A DNA stretch of 32,177 bases from JBEEJL01 sp043744215 (GCA_043744215.1 JAYTVC010000006.1:1-32177); one strand, 5' to 3'; shown: positions 1 through 8,302, numbered from the stretch's first letter. The notes: generated by a model not told the origin, from the letters alone. Translations and numbers: made by a program.

Positions 1-275
1 AAGGTAATCGGCCCATTGCGAATCTGCCGCCAGGTGTTTCCTTGTGGTTGAATCAGCACATTGCCTTCCGGGTTGCGCGATGTCGTCACGGCGGCTGCGC
101 CAGAGCGGATTTCTTTCCACACTGGCGCGTTATTCAAGGGTTGTTCGACTTGGCGCTTTGCCTCCTCTTTTGCCAAATCAGGTTGCACCGTGGCTTGCGC
201 CATCACAAACCCTGAACATAGCAAACCAACTGCGAGCAGCAATGTCGCCGCTACATTTTTTGCATTCACCAACAT
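1..275 (-). CDS. fdhC: Formate dehydrogenase gamma subunit (cytochrome b556), N-terminal part
   Basis: Only the first 91 codons are inside the window; the gene continues past the left edge. The product is the membrane cytochrome b subunit that passes electrons from the periplasmic formate dehydrogenase to the quinone pool. The visible part has a cleavable signal peptide (residues 1 to about 26, hydrophobic LLLAVGLLCSGFVMAQA) followed by the family's N-terminal periplasmic segment, including NAPVWKEIRSG, a VTT motif and the NVLIQPQGNTWRQIRNG stretch typical of FdnI/FdoI-like gamma subunits. The haem-binding helices lie outside the window. The ATG is preceded by CGAGGAGATC, the same Shine-Dalgarno leader used by the alpha and beta genes, which supports this start. 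It is the last visible gene of the minus-strand fdh operon. Confidence 0.85.
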   Translation of the reverse strand, partial: MLVNAKNVAATLLLAVGLLCSGFVMAQATVQPDLAKEEAKRQVEQPLNNAPVWKEIRSGAAAVTTSRNPEGNVLIQPQGNTWRQIRNGPIT

Positions 276-313
276 AAGATCTCCTCGCTCTTTTGCCGCA
301 GACTTAATACGGA

Positions 314-544
314 TTAATTTGTCCGCTTATATTCGTTCTGGCTCTGGTTACGCGCGCGCATGTCGTTTTCCCAGTTTTGTTTATTGCCCGCGTATTTGGC
401 GTTATCCCAAGGTTGGGAATCTTTTTTGCCTTGATACTCGCCTTGTTTATAGGTGATGACTTGCGCGCGTTCGCAGCCTGACACGATCAGGACAGCCAGC
501 GCACCCCCAAGTAGCGCAAATAGTTTTATATTGATTATTTTCAA
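314..544 (-). CDS. Small lipoprotein of the formate dehydrogenase operon
   Basis: A 76-residue protein read from a TTG that overlaps the stop of the beta-subunit gene in a TTGA junction, a layout typical of translational coupling; no ATG fits, because longer versions run far into the upstream gene in another frame. It begins KIINIKLFALLGG and has a type II signal peptide with lipobox VSGC, the lipidated cysteine being residue 24. The mature part is polar and basic (AQVITYKQGEYQGKKD, then PWDN, then repeated N/Q/R residues) with no metal motif or second membrane segment. Its position between fdhB and the cytochrome b gene suggests a periplasm-facing accessory of the enzyme. I do not recognise a named family, and the function is unknown. 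Confidence 0.7.
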   Translation of the reverse strand: MKIINIKLFALLGGALAVLIVSGCERAQVITYKQGEYQGKKDSQPWDNAKYAGNKQNWENDMRARNQSQNEYKRTN

Positions 545-1164
545 GATTTTCCCCCGGGCGCAGGTGCCGCTTTCGCTTCCGGTTTGCCGTAGGCGGTGGA
601 CCATCCCCACACCTCGCTGCCTTTGCCACGAGTTGTCACACGCTCGCGGTAGATGTTGGCAACTTCATCGCCGTCGCCAGCGAGCAAGGCTTTGGTCGAA
701 CACATCTCGGCGCAGGCGGGCAACTTGCCTTCGGCTAAACGGTTGCGACCATACTTCTCGTATTCTTCTTTGGAGTTGTCGGCTTCAGGACCGCCAGCAC
801 AGAATGTACACTTGTCCATCTTGCCGCGCTGACCGAAAAGGCCGGTCTGCGGATATTGGGGCGCGCCAAACGGGCAGGCATAGAAACAGTAACCGCAGCC
901 GATGCACAAATCCTTATCGTGCAACACCACGCCCTGCTCTGTCTTGTAAAAACAATCGACGGGGCATACCGCCATGCAGGGCGCATCGGAGCAATGCATA
1001 CACGCGACGGACACCGAACGCTCGCCCGGCACACCGTCATTGATGGTGACTACGCGGCGGCGGTTCACGCCCCAGGGCACTTCATGCTCCTGCTTGCAGG
1101 CGGTGACGCATCCGTTGCATTCGATGCAGCGTTCCGCATCGCATAAAAATTTCATTCTGGCCAT
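541..1164 (-). CDS. fdhB: Formate dehydrogenase beta (iron-sulfur) subunit
   Basis: A 207-residue ferredoxin-type protein carrying electrons from the molybdenum subunit to the cytochrome b subunit. Cysteine groups for four [4Fe-4S] clusters are visible: C13/C16/C19/C23, C55/C58/C63/C67, C87/C90/C93/C97, and a last group with KCTFC and CAEMC. The CIGCGYCFYACPFGAPQYP segment is characteristic of FDH/DMSO-reductase-type beta subunits. It is shorter than E. coli FdnH/FdoH (about 300 residues) and lacks their C-terminal membrane helix, ending in an Ala/Pro/Gly-rich tail. It has no signal peptide of its own, so by family precedent it is exported with the Tat-signal alpha subunit. The ATG has the CGAGGAGATC leader three bases upstream. 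It lies 21 bp after fdhA. Confidence 0.93.
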   Translation of the reverse strand: MARMKFLCDAERCIECNGCVTACKQEHEVPWGVNRRRVVTINDGVPGERSVSVACMHCSDAPCMAVCPVDCFYKTEQGVVLHDKDLCIGCGYCFYACPFGAPQYPQTGLFGQRGKMDKCTFCAGGPEADNSKEEYEKYGRNRLAEGKLPACAEMCSTKALLAGDGDEVANIYRERVTTRGKGSEVWGWSTAYGKPEAKAAPAPGGKS

Positions 1165-1185
1165 GTTGATCTCCTCGTCTTTTCT

Positions 1186-4128
1186 TTAGGCTGCTTTGGT
1201 TATCTGGCAAAGCGTGGTTTTGGATTCCTGCATCATGGTGACCGAATCGTAACCGTAGGTGGTGCCCATGTTGACCGATTCGCCGCGCACAATCGGAGCC
1301 GACCCTTCAGGATAAAATTCCTTCATGTCCTTGCCCTCGATCCAGCCGGAGAAGTGGAACGGCATGAATGCCAATCCCGGCGAGACGCGTTCCGTCACCT
1401 GCGCGCGCACTTTGAGTTTTGTGCCGGTGGGCGACAACACCTGGATGTACTCGCCGTCGCGCACGCCACGGTCGTTGGCATCTTTCGGATTGATCTCGCA
1501 GAACATTTCCTGCTGCAATTCCGCCAGCCACGGGTTTGAGCGCGTTTCTTCGCCGCCGCGTTCGTATTCCACCAAACGGCCCGAGGTAAGCACCAGTGGA
1601 AAATCTTTGGAGTAATCCTGTTTCGCCTGAATGGATTTATACAGCGTGGGCAAGCGCCAGAAAGCTTTTTTGTCGTCGTGCGACGGATACTTCGCCACCA
1701 AATCAGGGCGCGGGCTATACAGCGGCTCGCGGTGAGTCGGCACGGGGTCAGGGAAGTTCCACACCACGGCGCGGGCTTTCGCGTTGCCGAAAGGATGGCA
1801 GCCATGTTTCATCGCTACGCGAATTATGCCGCCCGACGAATCGGTCTTCCAGTTTTTACCTTCCGCTTTTTTCTTTTCCTCTTCCGTCAGATCTTCCCAC
1901 CAGCCGAGTTTTTTCAACAGCACATGATCGAACTCGGGATAACCCGTGGTGAGTTCTGCGCCCTTGGAATGGGAGCCGTCTTCCGCCAGCAGATTCACGC
2001 CTTCTTTTTCCACACCGAAGTTGGCGCGGAAGTTACCGCCGCCTTCCATCACGTGTTTTGACGTATCGTATAAGTTAGGCGAACCGGGATGTTTCAATTC
2101 AGGTGTGCCGTAACAAGGCCAGGGCAAACCGTAGTAATCGCCGTCGAGTACGTAACCGGTTTCTTTGTCGATGCCGCCTTTGGCGCGCAAGGTTTTCACA
2201 TCGAACACATGCTGGTTGCGCATATGTGCTTTGAGGCGCTCGGGCGACTGGCCGGTGTAACCGATGGTCCAGGCGCCTTTGTTGATTTCACGCAGAATTG
2301 ATTCGGGCTCCGGCTCTTTCCACTTGCGGCCGTTGCGTTCCACGTCGATGAGCTTGAAATTTTTCGATAGCTCAGCACCAAAACCGAATTTCTCGGCGAA
2401 GGCCTGCATGATGGTGTGATCAGGCATGGATTCAAACATCGGCTCGATGACTTTTTCGCGCCATTGCAGCGAACGGTTGGATGCGGTGGCGGAACCCGAT
2501 GTTTCCAATTGCGTCGCGGCTGGCAGCAGATACACGCCATCCTGACGAACACTCGCCGCCATCATGGCCGTGGCTGAGGGATACGGGTCGATGATGACCA
2601 ACGTATCGAGCATTTTCAGCGCCTTGAGCATTTCCTTGCCGCGGGTCTGGCTGTTGGGCGCATGGCCCCAGAACACCATCGCTTTGATATTGGAATCCTG
2701 GTCGAAGTTGGCGTTGTCTTCCATCACACCGTCAATCCAGCGCGACACCGTGGTGCCGGATTTTTCCATCATGCCTTGCGACGCGTACTGCTTTTTAATC
2801 CACTCGTAATCCACGCCCCACACATTAGCCCAGTGCTTCCAGGCTCCGGCAGCAAGGCCATAATATGCGGGCAGTGAATCGGGGTTTGGGCCCACGTCAG
2901 TCGCACCCTGCACGTTGTCGTGGCCGCGGAAAATATTGGTGCCGCCGCCCGACACGCCGACGTTGCCGAGCGCCAATTGCAATATGCAAGATGCGCGCAC
3001 GATGGCGTTACCGATGGTGTGCTGCGTCTGGCCCATGCACCAGACGATGGTGCTGGGTTTATTTTTCGCCATCGTCTCGGCGACTTTCAATACTTCGGCT
3101 TCCGGCACGCCGCATACTTCCTGTACTTTTTCCGGCGTCCATTTGTTCATCACTTCTTCTTTAATCTTGTCCATGCCATAGACGCGATCATTGATGTACT
3201 GCTTGTCTTCCCAACCATTTTTGAAAATGTGATGCAGCATACCGAACAGGAAAGCGATGTCGGTGCCCGAGCGGATGCGCACATATTGATCGGCTTTCGC
3301 GGCGGTGCGCGTGAAGCGCGGATCGATCACGATCATTTTCGCGCCCTTCTCTTTCGCGTGCAGCGCGTGCAGCATCGACACCGGATGCGCCTCGGCAGCA
3401 TTGGAGCCGATATACATCATGGCTTTCGCGTTTTGCATATCGTTGTAGGAATTGGTCATCGCGCCGTAACCCCAGGTATTGGCGACGCCCGCAACCGTGG
3501 TCGAGTGGCAGATGCGCGCCTGGTGGTCGCAATTGTTGGTGCCGAAAAACGACACGAACTTGCGCATCAGATAGGCTTGTTCGTTGTTGTGCTTGGATGA
3601 GCCGACCCAATACACCGAATCGGGGCCGCTCTCTTTGCGCAGCTTCAACAATTGGTCGCCGACTTCTTTGATGGCATCGTCCCATGATATTTTGGTCCAC
3701 TTGCCGCCTACCAGTTTCATCGGCGTTTTCAGGCGATGGGAATCATGATGCATGCCGTGCTCGCGAATCGACGCGCCCTTGGCGCAGTGCGCGCCCAAAT
3801 TAAGCGGTGAATCGAATACCGGCTCCTGGCGAATCCATACGCCGTTTTGCACGACGGCATCGACCGAGCAGCCAACGGAGCAGTGGGTACAAACCGTGCG
3901 CTTGATTTGAATATCGCCAGCGGTTTTCTCACCGGCCGCTTCGGCTTTGCCTACGAGAGAAAACGGCAACTGGCTGGCGAACGCGCCCGCGCCGAGGCCG
4001 ATACCGGAGCGTTTCAAAAACGTGCGCCGATCAATCGTGTTCAAGTTTAGCGACAACTGGTTGGCAACGCCGCGCATCAGGCGATGGCCGCTGCCTGAAG
4101 TGCCATTGGATTTTTTAGTCAGCATCAT
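1186..4128 (-). CDS. fdhA: Formate dehydrogenase alpha (catalytic molybdopterin) subunit, Cys type
   Basis: A 980-residue molybdopterin (or tungstopterin) oxidoreductase that oxidises formate to CO2 in the periplasm. A twin-arginine signal lies at residues 34-40 (RRTFLKR) ahead of a hydrophobic stretch. The [4Fe-4S] ligands are C80, C83, C87 and C115 in the N-terminal domain. The active-site segment DHQARICHST places cysteine 207 where selenocysteine occurs in FdnG; the codon is TGC, so no SECIS element is needed. The bis-MGD binding domain follows and the C-terminal aspartate-decarboxylase-like domain ends the protein. Two adjacent ATGs fit; the first is six bases after a GGAG. The Moco genes (moaA, mobA, moeA) and the sulfurtransferase fdhD needed for maturation lie in the divergent plus-strand cluster. 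Confidence 0.96.
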   Translation of the reverse strand: MMLTKKSNGTSGSGHRLMRGVANQLSLNLNTIDRRTFLKRSGIGLGAGAFASQLPFSLVGKAEAAGEKTAGDIQIKRTVCTHCSVGCSVDAVVQNGVWIRQEPVFDSPLNLGAHCAKGASIREHGMHHDSHRLKTPMKLVGGKWTKISWDDAIKEVGDQLLKLRKESGPDSVYWVGSSKHNNEQAYLMRKFVSFFGTNNCDHQARICHSTTVAGVANTWGYGAMTNSYNDMQNAKAMMYIGSNAAEAHPVSMLHALHAKEKGAKMIVIDPRFTRTAAKADQYVRIRSGTDIAFLFGMLHHIFKNGWEDKQYINDRVYGMDKIKEEVMNKWTPEKVQEVCGVPEAEVLKVAETMAKNKPSTIVWCMGQTQHTIGNAIVRASCILQLALGNVGVSGGGTNIFRGHDNVQGATDVGPNPDSLPAYYGLAAGAWKHWANVWGVDYEWIKKQYASQGMMEKSGTTVSRWIDGVMEDNANFDQDSNIKAMVFWGHAPNSQTRGKEMLKALKMLDTLVIIDPYPSATAMMAASVRQDGVYLLPAATQLETSGSATASNRSLQWREKVIEPMFESMPDHTIMQAFAEKFGFGAELSKNFKLIDVERNGRKWKEPEPESILREINKGAWTIGYTGQSPERLKAHMRNQHVFDVKTLRAKGGIDKETGYVLDGDYYGLPWPCYGTPELKHPGSPNLYDTSKHVMEGGGNFRANFGVEKEGVNLLAEDGSHSKGAELTTGYPEFDHVLLKKLGWWEDLTEEEKKKAEGKNWKTDSSGGIIRVAMKHGCHPFGNAKARAVVWNFPDPVPTHREPLYSPRPDLVAKYPSHDDKKAFWRLPTLYKSIQAKQDYSKDFPLVLTSGRLVEYERGGEETRSNPWLAELQQEMFCEINPKDANDRGVRDGEYIQVLSPTGTKLKVRAQVTERVSPGLAFMPFHFSGWIEGKDMKEFYPEGSAPIVRGESVNMGTTYGYDSVTMMQESKTTLCQITKAA

Positions 4129-4143
4129 GATGATCTCCTCGCG

Positions 4144-4347
4144 TTAGATGCGGGTGGTTTTGTAATATTGTTTGACGTGTTCGGTCACTTTATAACCGCT
4201 GGCACTTTGTGCGGCTTGCGTGGCTTCTTCTTTTTTTACTTGTGGTAATGATTGGCTGACCGATACCACGACGGCTGCGGCGCCGGCGCTACCTGCGCCC
4301 AATGCAAACAAAAATTTACGACGACTGGTGTTGGATTGATTGCTCAT
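4144..4347 (-). CDS. Formate dehydrogenase region Tat-signal small protein
   Basis: A 67-residue protein made of a twin-arginine signal (SRRKFLFALGAG, residues 8-19), an Ala/Val-rich hydrophobic stretch and a short basic tail ending in HVKQYYKTTRI. It matches the small 'formate dehydrogenase region TAT target' proteins that precede FDH alpha genes in many proteobacteria. The role is not established; co-export with the enzyme or service as an assembly or membrane tether are possibilities. It lies 15 bp ahead of fdhA, downstream of the TorD-like chaperone. A good Shine-Dalgarno (AGAGGAGAC) precedes the ATG. The 49-bp gap to torD holds copy A of the 28-bp motif. Confidence 0.85.
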   Translation of the reverse strand: MSNQSNTSRRKFLFALGAGSAGAAAVVVSVSQSLPQVKKEEATQAAQSASGYKVTEHVKQYYKTTRI

Positions 4348-4371
4348 TTCAGTCTCCTCTACGCTATAATA

Positions 4372-4399
4372 TAACTATTTGATTTAATTGAATAATTTA
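4372..4399 (+). repeat. 28-bp AT-rich junction motif, copy A
   Basis: Begins TAACTATTTGATTTAATTGA and ends ATAATTTA. It matches copy B in 26 of 28 positions, copy C in 25 and copy D in 23. It is an imperfect palindrome and contains the IHF-type consensus YAANNNNTTGATW. It lies between torD and the small Tat protein; the torD stop codon (minus strand) is formed by its last three bases. Confidence 0.6.
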
Positions 4400-5023
4400 C
4401 AACATTTGAAACGATTCGGTTTCCACGGCTAAAAACGCCTGCGCGAATTGCGCAACCCGTTTATAAAAATTCGCGGTCTTACTTTGCTCCACCGCATCGA
4501 AAAACGCCAACTGCCATGATGCTACAAAATCAGAAAAAAATCTCTGCTGCACGACAATATCGACAGCGGAATTTTTTCCATCGCCTGCCGCCAGAAATCG
4601 CATCACATCGGCCAGTGCTGCTACGTGATCTTCGGGTACGCTGGACCCGTCATGACGCGCGAGACCCAGCGTATTCAACTCGCCGCGCACCGCCGCCAAA
4701 AATTGTGTGCCGCCAATATAGGGAAGATAGTGCGAGCCGTAAGGCGACACTTCCGATTTACCTACCCCGACAAACAAGACCTGATGCTCGTCCCGCGCCA
4801 CCTCGGCAGGAATCGCAGCGGCAGCCTGTTGCAATTTATTCCACGCCGTAGCCAACGGTGCGGCGGCGGCGGCATCGGTCATTTCATCGGCACCGGCAAT
4901 GGCGGCCATCAGCTTTTCATCCGGGCCATCGTGCAGCAAGCGCGCAATGAGTCCGTACCAATTGGCGCGAGCCTGATCTTCCGGCTCGACCCTTCTCTCG
5001 GCTAGAGGTGCGGCTGCATTCAT
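4397..5023 (-). CDS. TorD/DmsD-family molybdoenzyme chaperone
   Basis: A 208-residue, largely helical cytoplasmic protein of the TorD family, which binds Tat signal peptides of molybdoenzymes and holds them until cofactor and Fe-S clusters are inserted. Recognisable features are the N-terminal ARANWYGLIARLLHDGPDE segment, the central EHQVLFVGVGKSEVSPYGSHY stretch (the family's YxxLFxG...PYxS region) and the C-terminal region with DFVASWQLAFFDAVE. Its place in the fdh operon points to FdhA as client. The ATG overlaps the stop of the upstream polyferredoxin gene by one base (TGATG), implying coupled translation. Assignment to the superfamily is secure; the exact subfamily name is not. Confidence 0.88.
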   Translation of the reverse strand: MNAAAPLAERRVEPEDQARANWYGLIARLLHDGPDEKLMAAIAGADEMTDAAAAAPLATAWNKLQQAAAAIPAEVARDEHQVLFVGVGKSEVSPYGSHYLPYIGGTQFLAAVRGELNTLGLARHDGSSVPEDHVAALADVMRFLAAGDGKNSAVDIVVQQRFFSDFVASWQLAFFDAVEQSKTANFYKRVAQFAQAFLAVETESFQML

Positions 5024-7119
5024 CAGCTTTTTCCTGCATCAAATATTGTCGCTTCGTCCTTGTTTTTCATCATGTCGATCACTCGGCAATCGGCACACAT
5101 TTTCAAACGGGTCAAAGCCCCCTCACCTGCGAACATGGAGTGGCCGGTCAATTTGCCGATCATGTTGTCGATGGCCTGGCGCGTGCCGAAAGCCTTGCCG
5201 CACGACACGCAATGGAACGGTTCTGCCTCGTATAACACCCGCTCCTGCCTGACTTGTGGCGTCAGTAACAGGCGCGGTGTCAGCGTAATGGCGTTTTCCG
5301 GACAGGTATTTTCGCATAGGCCGCATTGCACACAATTGCGTTCGATGAATCGCAAGCGCGGCGATTCGGGCGTATCCATCAGCGCCGATTCCGGACACGC
5401 ACCGACGCAGGACATGCAGAGCGTGCAAGTATTTTGATCGACCGTAACAGATCCGTACATCGCGCCTATGGGCAGGGGAATCTGCTCAGGCTTTTCTTTT
5501 GCGTGTTTGAGCAAATGCTCGACCGCGAATTCCAGCGTGGTGCGTTTGTCGTTGAATAGATTAAACGGGGCGACTGGAGGAATTTGCGCGGGTTGTAACG
5601 CCCAGATTCCGTTTTCAAAACCCGTCATGTCATCGGTGGAAATCAAATTGAAATGCACGCCGCTGTAACCCATGCCGTGCAAAATCGCTTCGCCGATTTC
5701 CATTTGTTTTTTCAGTGCTGTCACATATTGGGGCGCGTCGTCGCTGCCGGACAAAATGGTAATTTGATTTGCGCCCAAAGCCACCGCGCCCAACAGCAAA
5801 TCGAGGCCGGTTGAAGCGACATGAAACGATTCAAGCGGCATCACGCGCGCCGGCAAACCTTTGCCGCGCCGCGCCAGCCTGCCGATCAACTCGCGGCCTG
5901 TAGTCGCATTGTGAATCAGCAAGGCGGCATCACGTCCGCCTGCATCGCGATAAGTTTGCAATAAAGCCTTCACGCGCGCGCCCATATCGACCATGCGCGG
6001 ATATTGATAGGTCATCGCACCAGACGGGCACACCGTCGCACACGCGCCGCAACCCATGCACAAATGCGGCTCGACTTTAACTTTGTTACCGTCAGAAGAA
6101 ATAGCTTTGGTCGAACACACGTCGATGCAGGCATTGCAGCCCTGTTTTTTGGAGCGGCTATGGGCGCAGATTTTTTCCTTGTAGGCAAAAAATTTGGGCT
6201 TCTCGAATTCGCCCGTGAGTTGCGTGATTTCGAGCAAGGCCGTCGCCAGTTTGCTGGCATCGTTGCCGGGAGAAAAATATCCTTGCGGCGGCTGGTGTTG
6301 AGTGAATATGGGCTTGTCGCTGAAATCGAGAATCACATCGAAGTTGTCGTTACGCGACGTTTCTGCACGCTTGAAGTCGATGGCGCCTATCGAACCACAA
6401 GCCGTCACACAAGCGCGGTGCGATTTACATTTGTTCAAATCAATTTGGTAAGAAAAATCAATCGCCGATTCGGGGCAGGCTTTGATGCAGGCATTGCAGC
6501 GCGTGCAGACATCGAGATCAATAGGGTTGGCCTGCCGCCATTTCACCTCGAAATTACCGAGATAGCCAGTTAGCGATTCCAGCTCGCCGGAATAAACAGG
6601 ATAGTCCCGCGTCATTGGCAAATCAGACCCGTCGTTTTGTGTGATCAGCACACTGACTTCCATTTGCGCCACGAGTTTGTCGGCCCAAAGCAGCGCCGTT
6701 TTCGCCGGGCCGATAATGAGCAATTGGCCATCCGATTCGTACGACACGGTTGCCACCGGCTCGGCATCGGGCAAGGCGGCCATGGCAATCAACGCGGCGA
6801 GTTTGGGTGTGGTGTCTTTGGCTTCAGTGCTCCAGCCGCCCATTTCGCGGATGTTCACAAAACGAATCGGCGAAATGGTTTGTTCGTTTTTGCTGTCGTG
6901 GTGATGAATGGAAATCTGGTTGAACAGCTCGGCTTCTTGCGTGCAGGCGATGGTGAGATTGTCGCTGCCGAATGAGGAAGTCAGTGATGCGGCTTCGCCA
7001 CGACAGAGTTCGCGGTGAATGGTCAATGGCTCGTCGAGTTTGAGGCCCGTGGCCAATGCTTTGGCGTCCAACTGCATGGTTTGATTGCAGTTGCACACCT
7101 TTAAATTTTTCGCCTGCAA
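5023..7119 (-). CDS. FDH-associated polyferredoxin (multi-[4Fe-4S] protein)
   Basis: A 698-residue cytoplasmic protein with many cysteine clusters: C205/208/211/215; C231/237/241; C318 with C328/331/335; C354/357/360/364; C565/568/571/575; C596/599/602/606. A C-terminal CxxC pair of pairs (C637/640 and C675/678) resembles a zinc ribbon. Residues 395-500 resemble the hydrogenase delta-subunit/HdrA-type domain, without its cysteines. Homologues occur in alpha- and betaproteobacterial fdh clusters together with DUF3305 and DUF3306, but the role (electron donor for maturation, or a soluble electron path) is not established to my knowledge. The start is a TTG supported by a strong GGAGGGG seven bases upstream. 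It overlaps torD by one base. Confidence 0.85.
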   Translation of the reverse strand: MQAKNLKVCNCNQTMQLDAKALATGLKLDEPLTIHRELCRGEAASLTSSFGSDNLTIACTQEAELFNQISIHHHDSKNEQTISPIRFVNIREMGGWSTEAKDTTPKLAALIAMAALPDAEPVATVSYESDGQLLIIGPAKTALLWADKLVAQMEVSVLITQNDGSDLPMTRDYPVYSGELESLTGYLGNFEVKWRQANPIDLDVCTRCNACIKACPESAIDFSYQIDLNKCKSHRACVTACGSIGAIDFKRAETSRNDNFDVILDFSDKPIFTQHQPPQGYFSPGNDASKLATALLEITQLTGEFEKPKFFAYKEKICAHSRSKKQGCNACIDVCSTKAISSDGNKVKVEPHLCMGCGACATVCPSGAMTYQYPRMVDMGARVKALLQTYRDAGGRDAALLIHNATTGRELIGRLARRGKGLPARVMPLESFHVASTGLDLLLGAVALGANQITILSGSDDAPQYVTALKKQMEIGEAILHGMGYSGVHFNLISTDDMTGFENGIWALQPAQIPPVAPFNLFNDKRTTLEFAVEHLLKHAKEKPEQIPLPIGAMYGSVTVDQNTCTLCMSCVGACPESALMDTPESPRLRFIERNCVQCGLCENTCPENAITLTPRLLLTPQVRQERVLYEAEPFHCVSCGKAFGTRQAIDNMIGKLTGHSMFAGEGALTRLKMCADCRVIDMMKNKDEATIFDAGKS

Positions 7120-7191
7120 CGTGAAACCCCTCCGCCCCTTATCGATTGACTCGAAGCGATTTTTCTATTTTTATTAATGATGTACAAATAA

Positions 7192-7219
7192 CAAAATATT
7201 GAATAAAATCAAATACTTA
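7192..7219 (-). repeat. 28-bp AT-rich junction motif, copy D
   Basis: Read on the minus strand it begins TAAGTATTTGATTTTATTCA; it matches copy A in 23 of 28 positions. Its first three bases are the stop codon of the DUF3306 gene. It sits in the 97-bp gap before the polyferredoxin gene; the rest of that gap is AT-rich, with no other structure that I can see. The core TTGAT-N4-TTCAA is one base from an FNR box. Confidence 0.5.
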
Positions 7220-7765
7220 CGTTTTATCTTTGCCCACAATTTCCCTATGGGTATTAGACTCCTTGGAATCATTCTTGTCCAGTGAATTTTGAAACTCGGA
7301 TTCATCATGCGAAATATCGGCCTTTGCCAACAGCGCTTGTTTTGCTTTTAATTCTGCTGCGCTTTCTTGCGCTTCGAGTTGGCTGATTTCTTCCGGCGTC
7401 ATCACGAACTGGCGCGCATGGCGAATGCTTTTCATCATCGATTCGGGAATCGGGTCGGCCTTGCCGTAATCATCAATATAAATGTCGAGACCATCCATGA
7501 TGTTGAAATGCGGATCGGCCAACAATTTTTTCAACGCGAGCCGGCGCAGACTTTCGTCGGCCTGCTGTTTGAAAAACGGCGCGATGCCAGATTCGAGATT
7601 CACGCTTTCAATGGTCGGTAGCGGTGCGGGCTTCGGCTCCATGGCAACAGCAGGCTGCGGGGCCATCTCTTGCGCCCGCACTTCCGTTTTGCGTTGAGAC
7701 CAGCGCGACAAAAACGGTTTGTCGTCTGGTTGAGTCTCTACGTCAGTTTTTTTCTCATCCGCCAT
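7217..7765 (-). CDS. DUF3306 domain protein of the fdh operon
   Basis: A 182-residue soluble protein. The signature N-terminal FLSRWSQRK (residues 18-26) and the central segment with ADESLRRLALKKLLADPHFN followed by MDGLDIYIDDYGKADPIP are what I recognise as DUF3306. The C-terminal third is low-complexity, rich in Glu, Lys, Ser and Asp, and probably disordered. The family travels with DUF3305 and the polyferredoxin in formate dehydrogenase clusters; its biochemical role is unknown. The start overlaps the end of the DUF3305 gene by 11 bp. The stop codon falls inside junction motif copy D. Confidence 0.85.
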   Translation of the reverse strand: MADEKKTDVETQPDDKPFLSRWSQRKTEVRAQEMAPQPAVAMEPKPAPLPTIESVNLESGIAPFFKQQADESLRRLALKKLLADPHFNIMDGLDIYIDDYGKADPIPESMMKSIRHARQFVMTPEEISQLEAQESAAELKAKQALLAKADISHDESEFQNSLDKNDSKESNTHREIVGKDKT

Positions 7766-8222
7766 TTTGTTCCTTTATTACATCGCGCTTGCGTGGGCGC
7801 TTCACTTCCGGCTGGTAATGTTGCTCGACAAATTGGCTCACCCAGACGGCGATCTCATGCGGCATGGCGATGCCATCGACGCTCTCGCCCGAATCCATCC
7901 AGCGGGCCGCCTCGCCGAAACTCACCGTGGTTTCGCAGGGCTTGGCGATATCATCTTCCAGGCGCCACATCACAAAAACTTTCGGATCGGTGCCGCCAAT
8001 GTTCAGGAAATAATTTTCCGCTTCATCGCGTTGCAGCGCCAAAGCAAACCCCCCGTAGAAATATGTCGTCGCATCGCTTTCCTGAGACATCAGTTGCCCA
8101 TTCACCAGGCCCGGCTCCGCATCGAGCAGAATCGCCTTGGCCGACCAACTCACCGGCACCCAACGGTTCGACGTGAGGCGGCGCTCCATGATGATAGCCA
8201 TTTTTATACTGGGGGTTTGCAT
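7755..8222 (-). CDS. DUF3305 domain protein of the fdh operon
   Basis: A protein of about 155 residues, first gene of the minus-strand fdh operon. The MERRLTSNRWVPVSWSAKA region followed by an acidic, Tyr/Phe-rich core (YFYGGFALALQRDEAENYFL) and a later PHEIAVWVSQFVEQHY segment is typical of DUF3305. It has no signal peptide, membrane span or metal motif. The start is uncertain: I use the ATG at 8222, but a TTG at 8228 and internal ATGs seven and eleven codons further in are also in frame, and none has a strong Shine-Dalgarno. The tight link to DUF3306 (11-bp overlap) suggests the two products act together. Confidence 0.82.
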   Translation of the reverse strand: MQTPSIKMAIIMERRLTSNRWVPVSWSAKAILLDAEPGLVNGQLMSQESDATTYFYGGFALALQRDEAENYFLNIGGTDPKVFVMWRLEDDIAKPCETTVSFGEAARWMDSGESVDGIAMPHEIAVWVSQFVEQHYQPEVKRPRKRDVIKEQNGG

Positions 8223-8275
8223 AAGCAAAGTTTACTCGCACCGGAAACGCCATGCAAAAATCCTATAAGCGAATG

Positions 8276-8302
8276 AGATTATTGTCCCGATTTTCGTGTC
8301 AA
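8276..8302 (-). promoter_or_regulatory. Candidate sigma70 promoter of the fdh operon
   Basis: On the minus strand a perfect TTGACA (8297-8302) is followed after 15 bases by TAATCT (8276-8281), about 55 bp ahead of the DUF3305 gene. The spacer is shorter than the usual 17 bases, so this is only a candidate. No convincing FNR or NarL box was seen next to it. Confidence 0.3.

Noticed and set aside
3506..3511. Selenocysteine in FdhA
   Set aside because: The active-site residue in DHQARICHS is encoded by TGC, and there is no in-frame TGA.
7199..7212. FNR box (TTGATTTTATTCAA) controlling the polyferredoxin gene
   Set aside because: One mismatch from consensus, but it is part of the 28-bp motif, whose other three copies lack the second half-site; FNR cannot explain the family, though a local role is not excluded.
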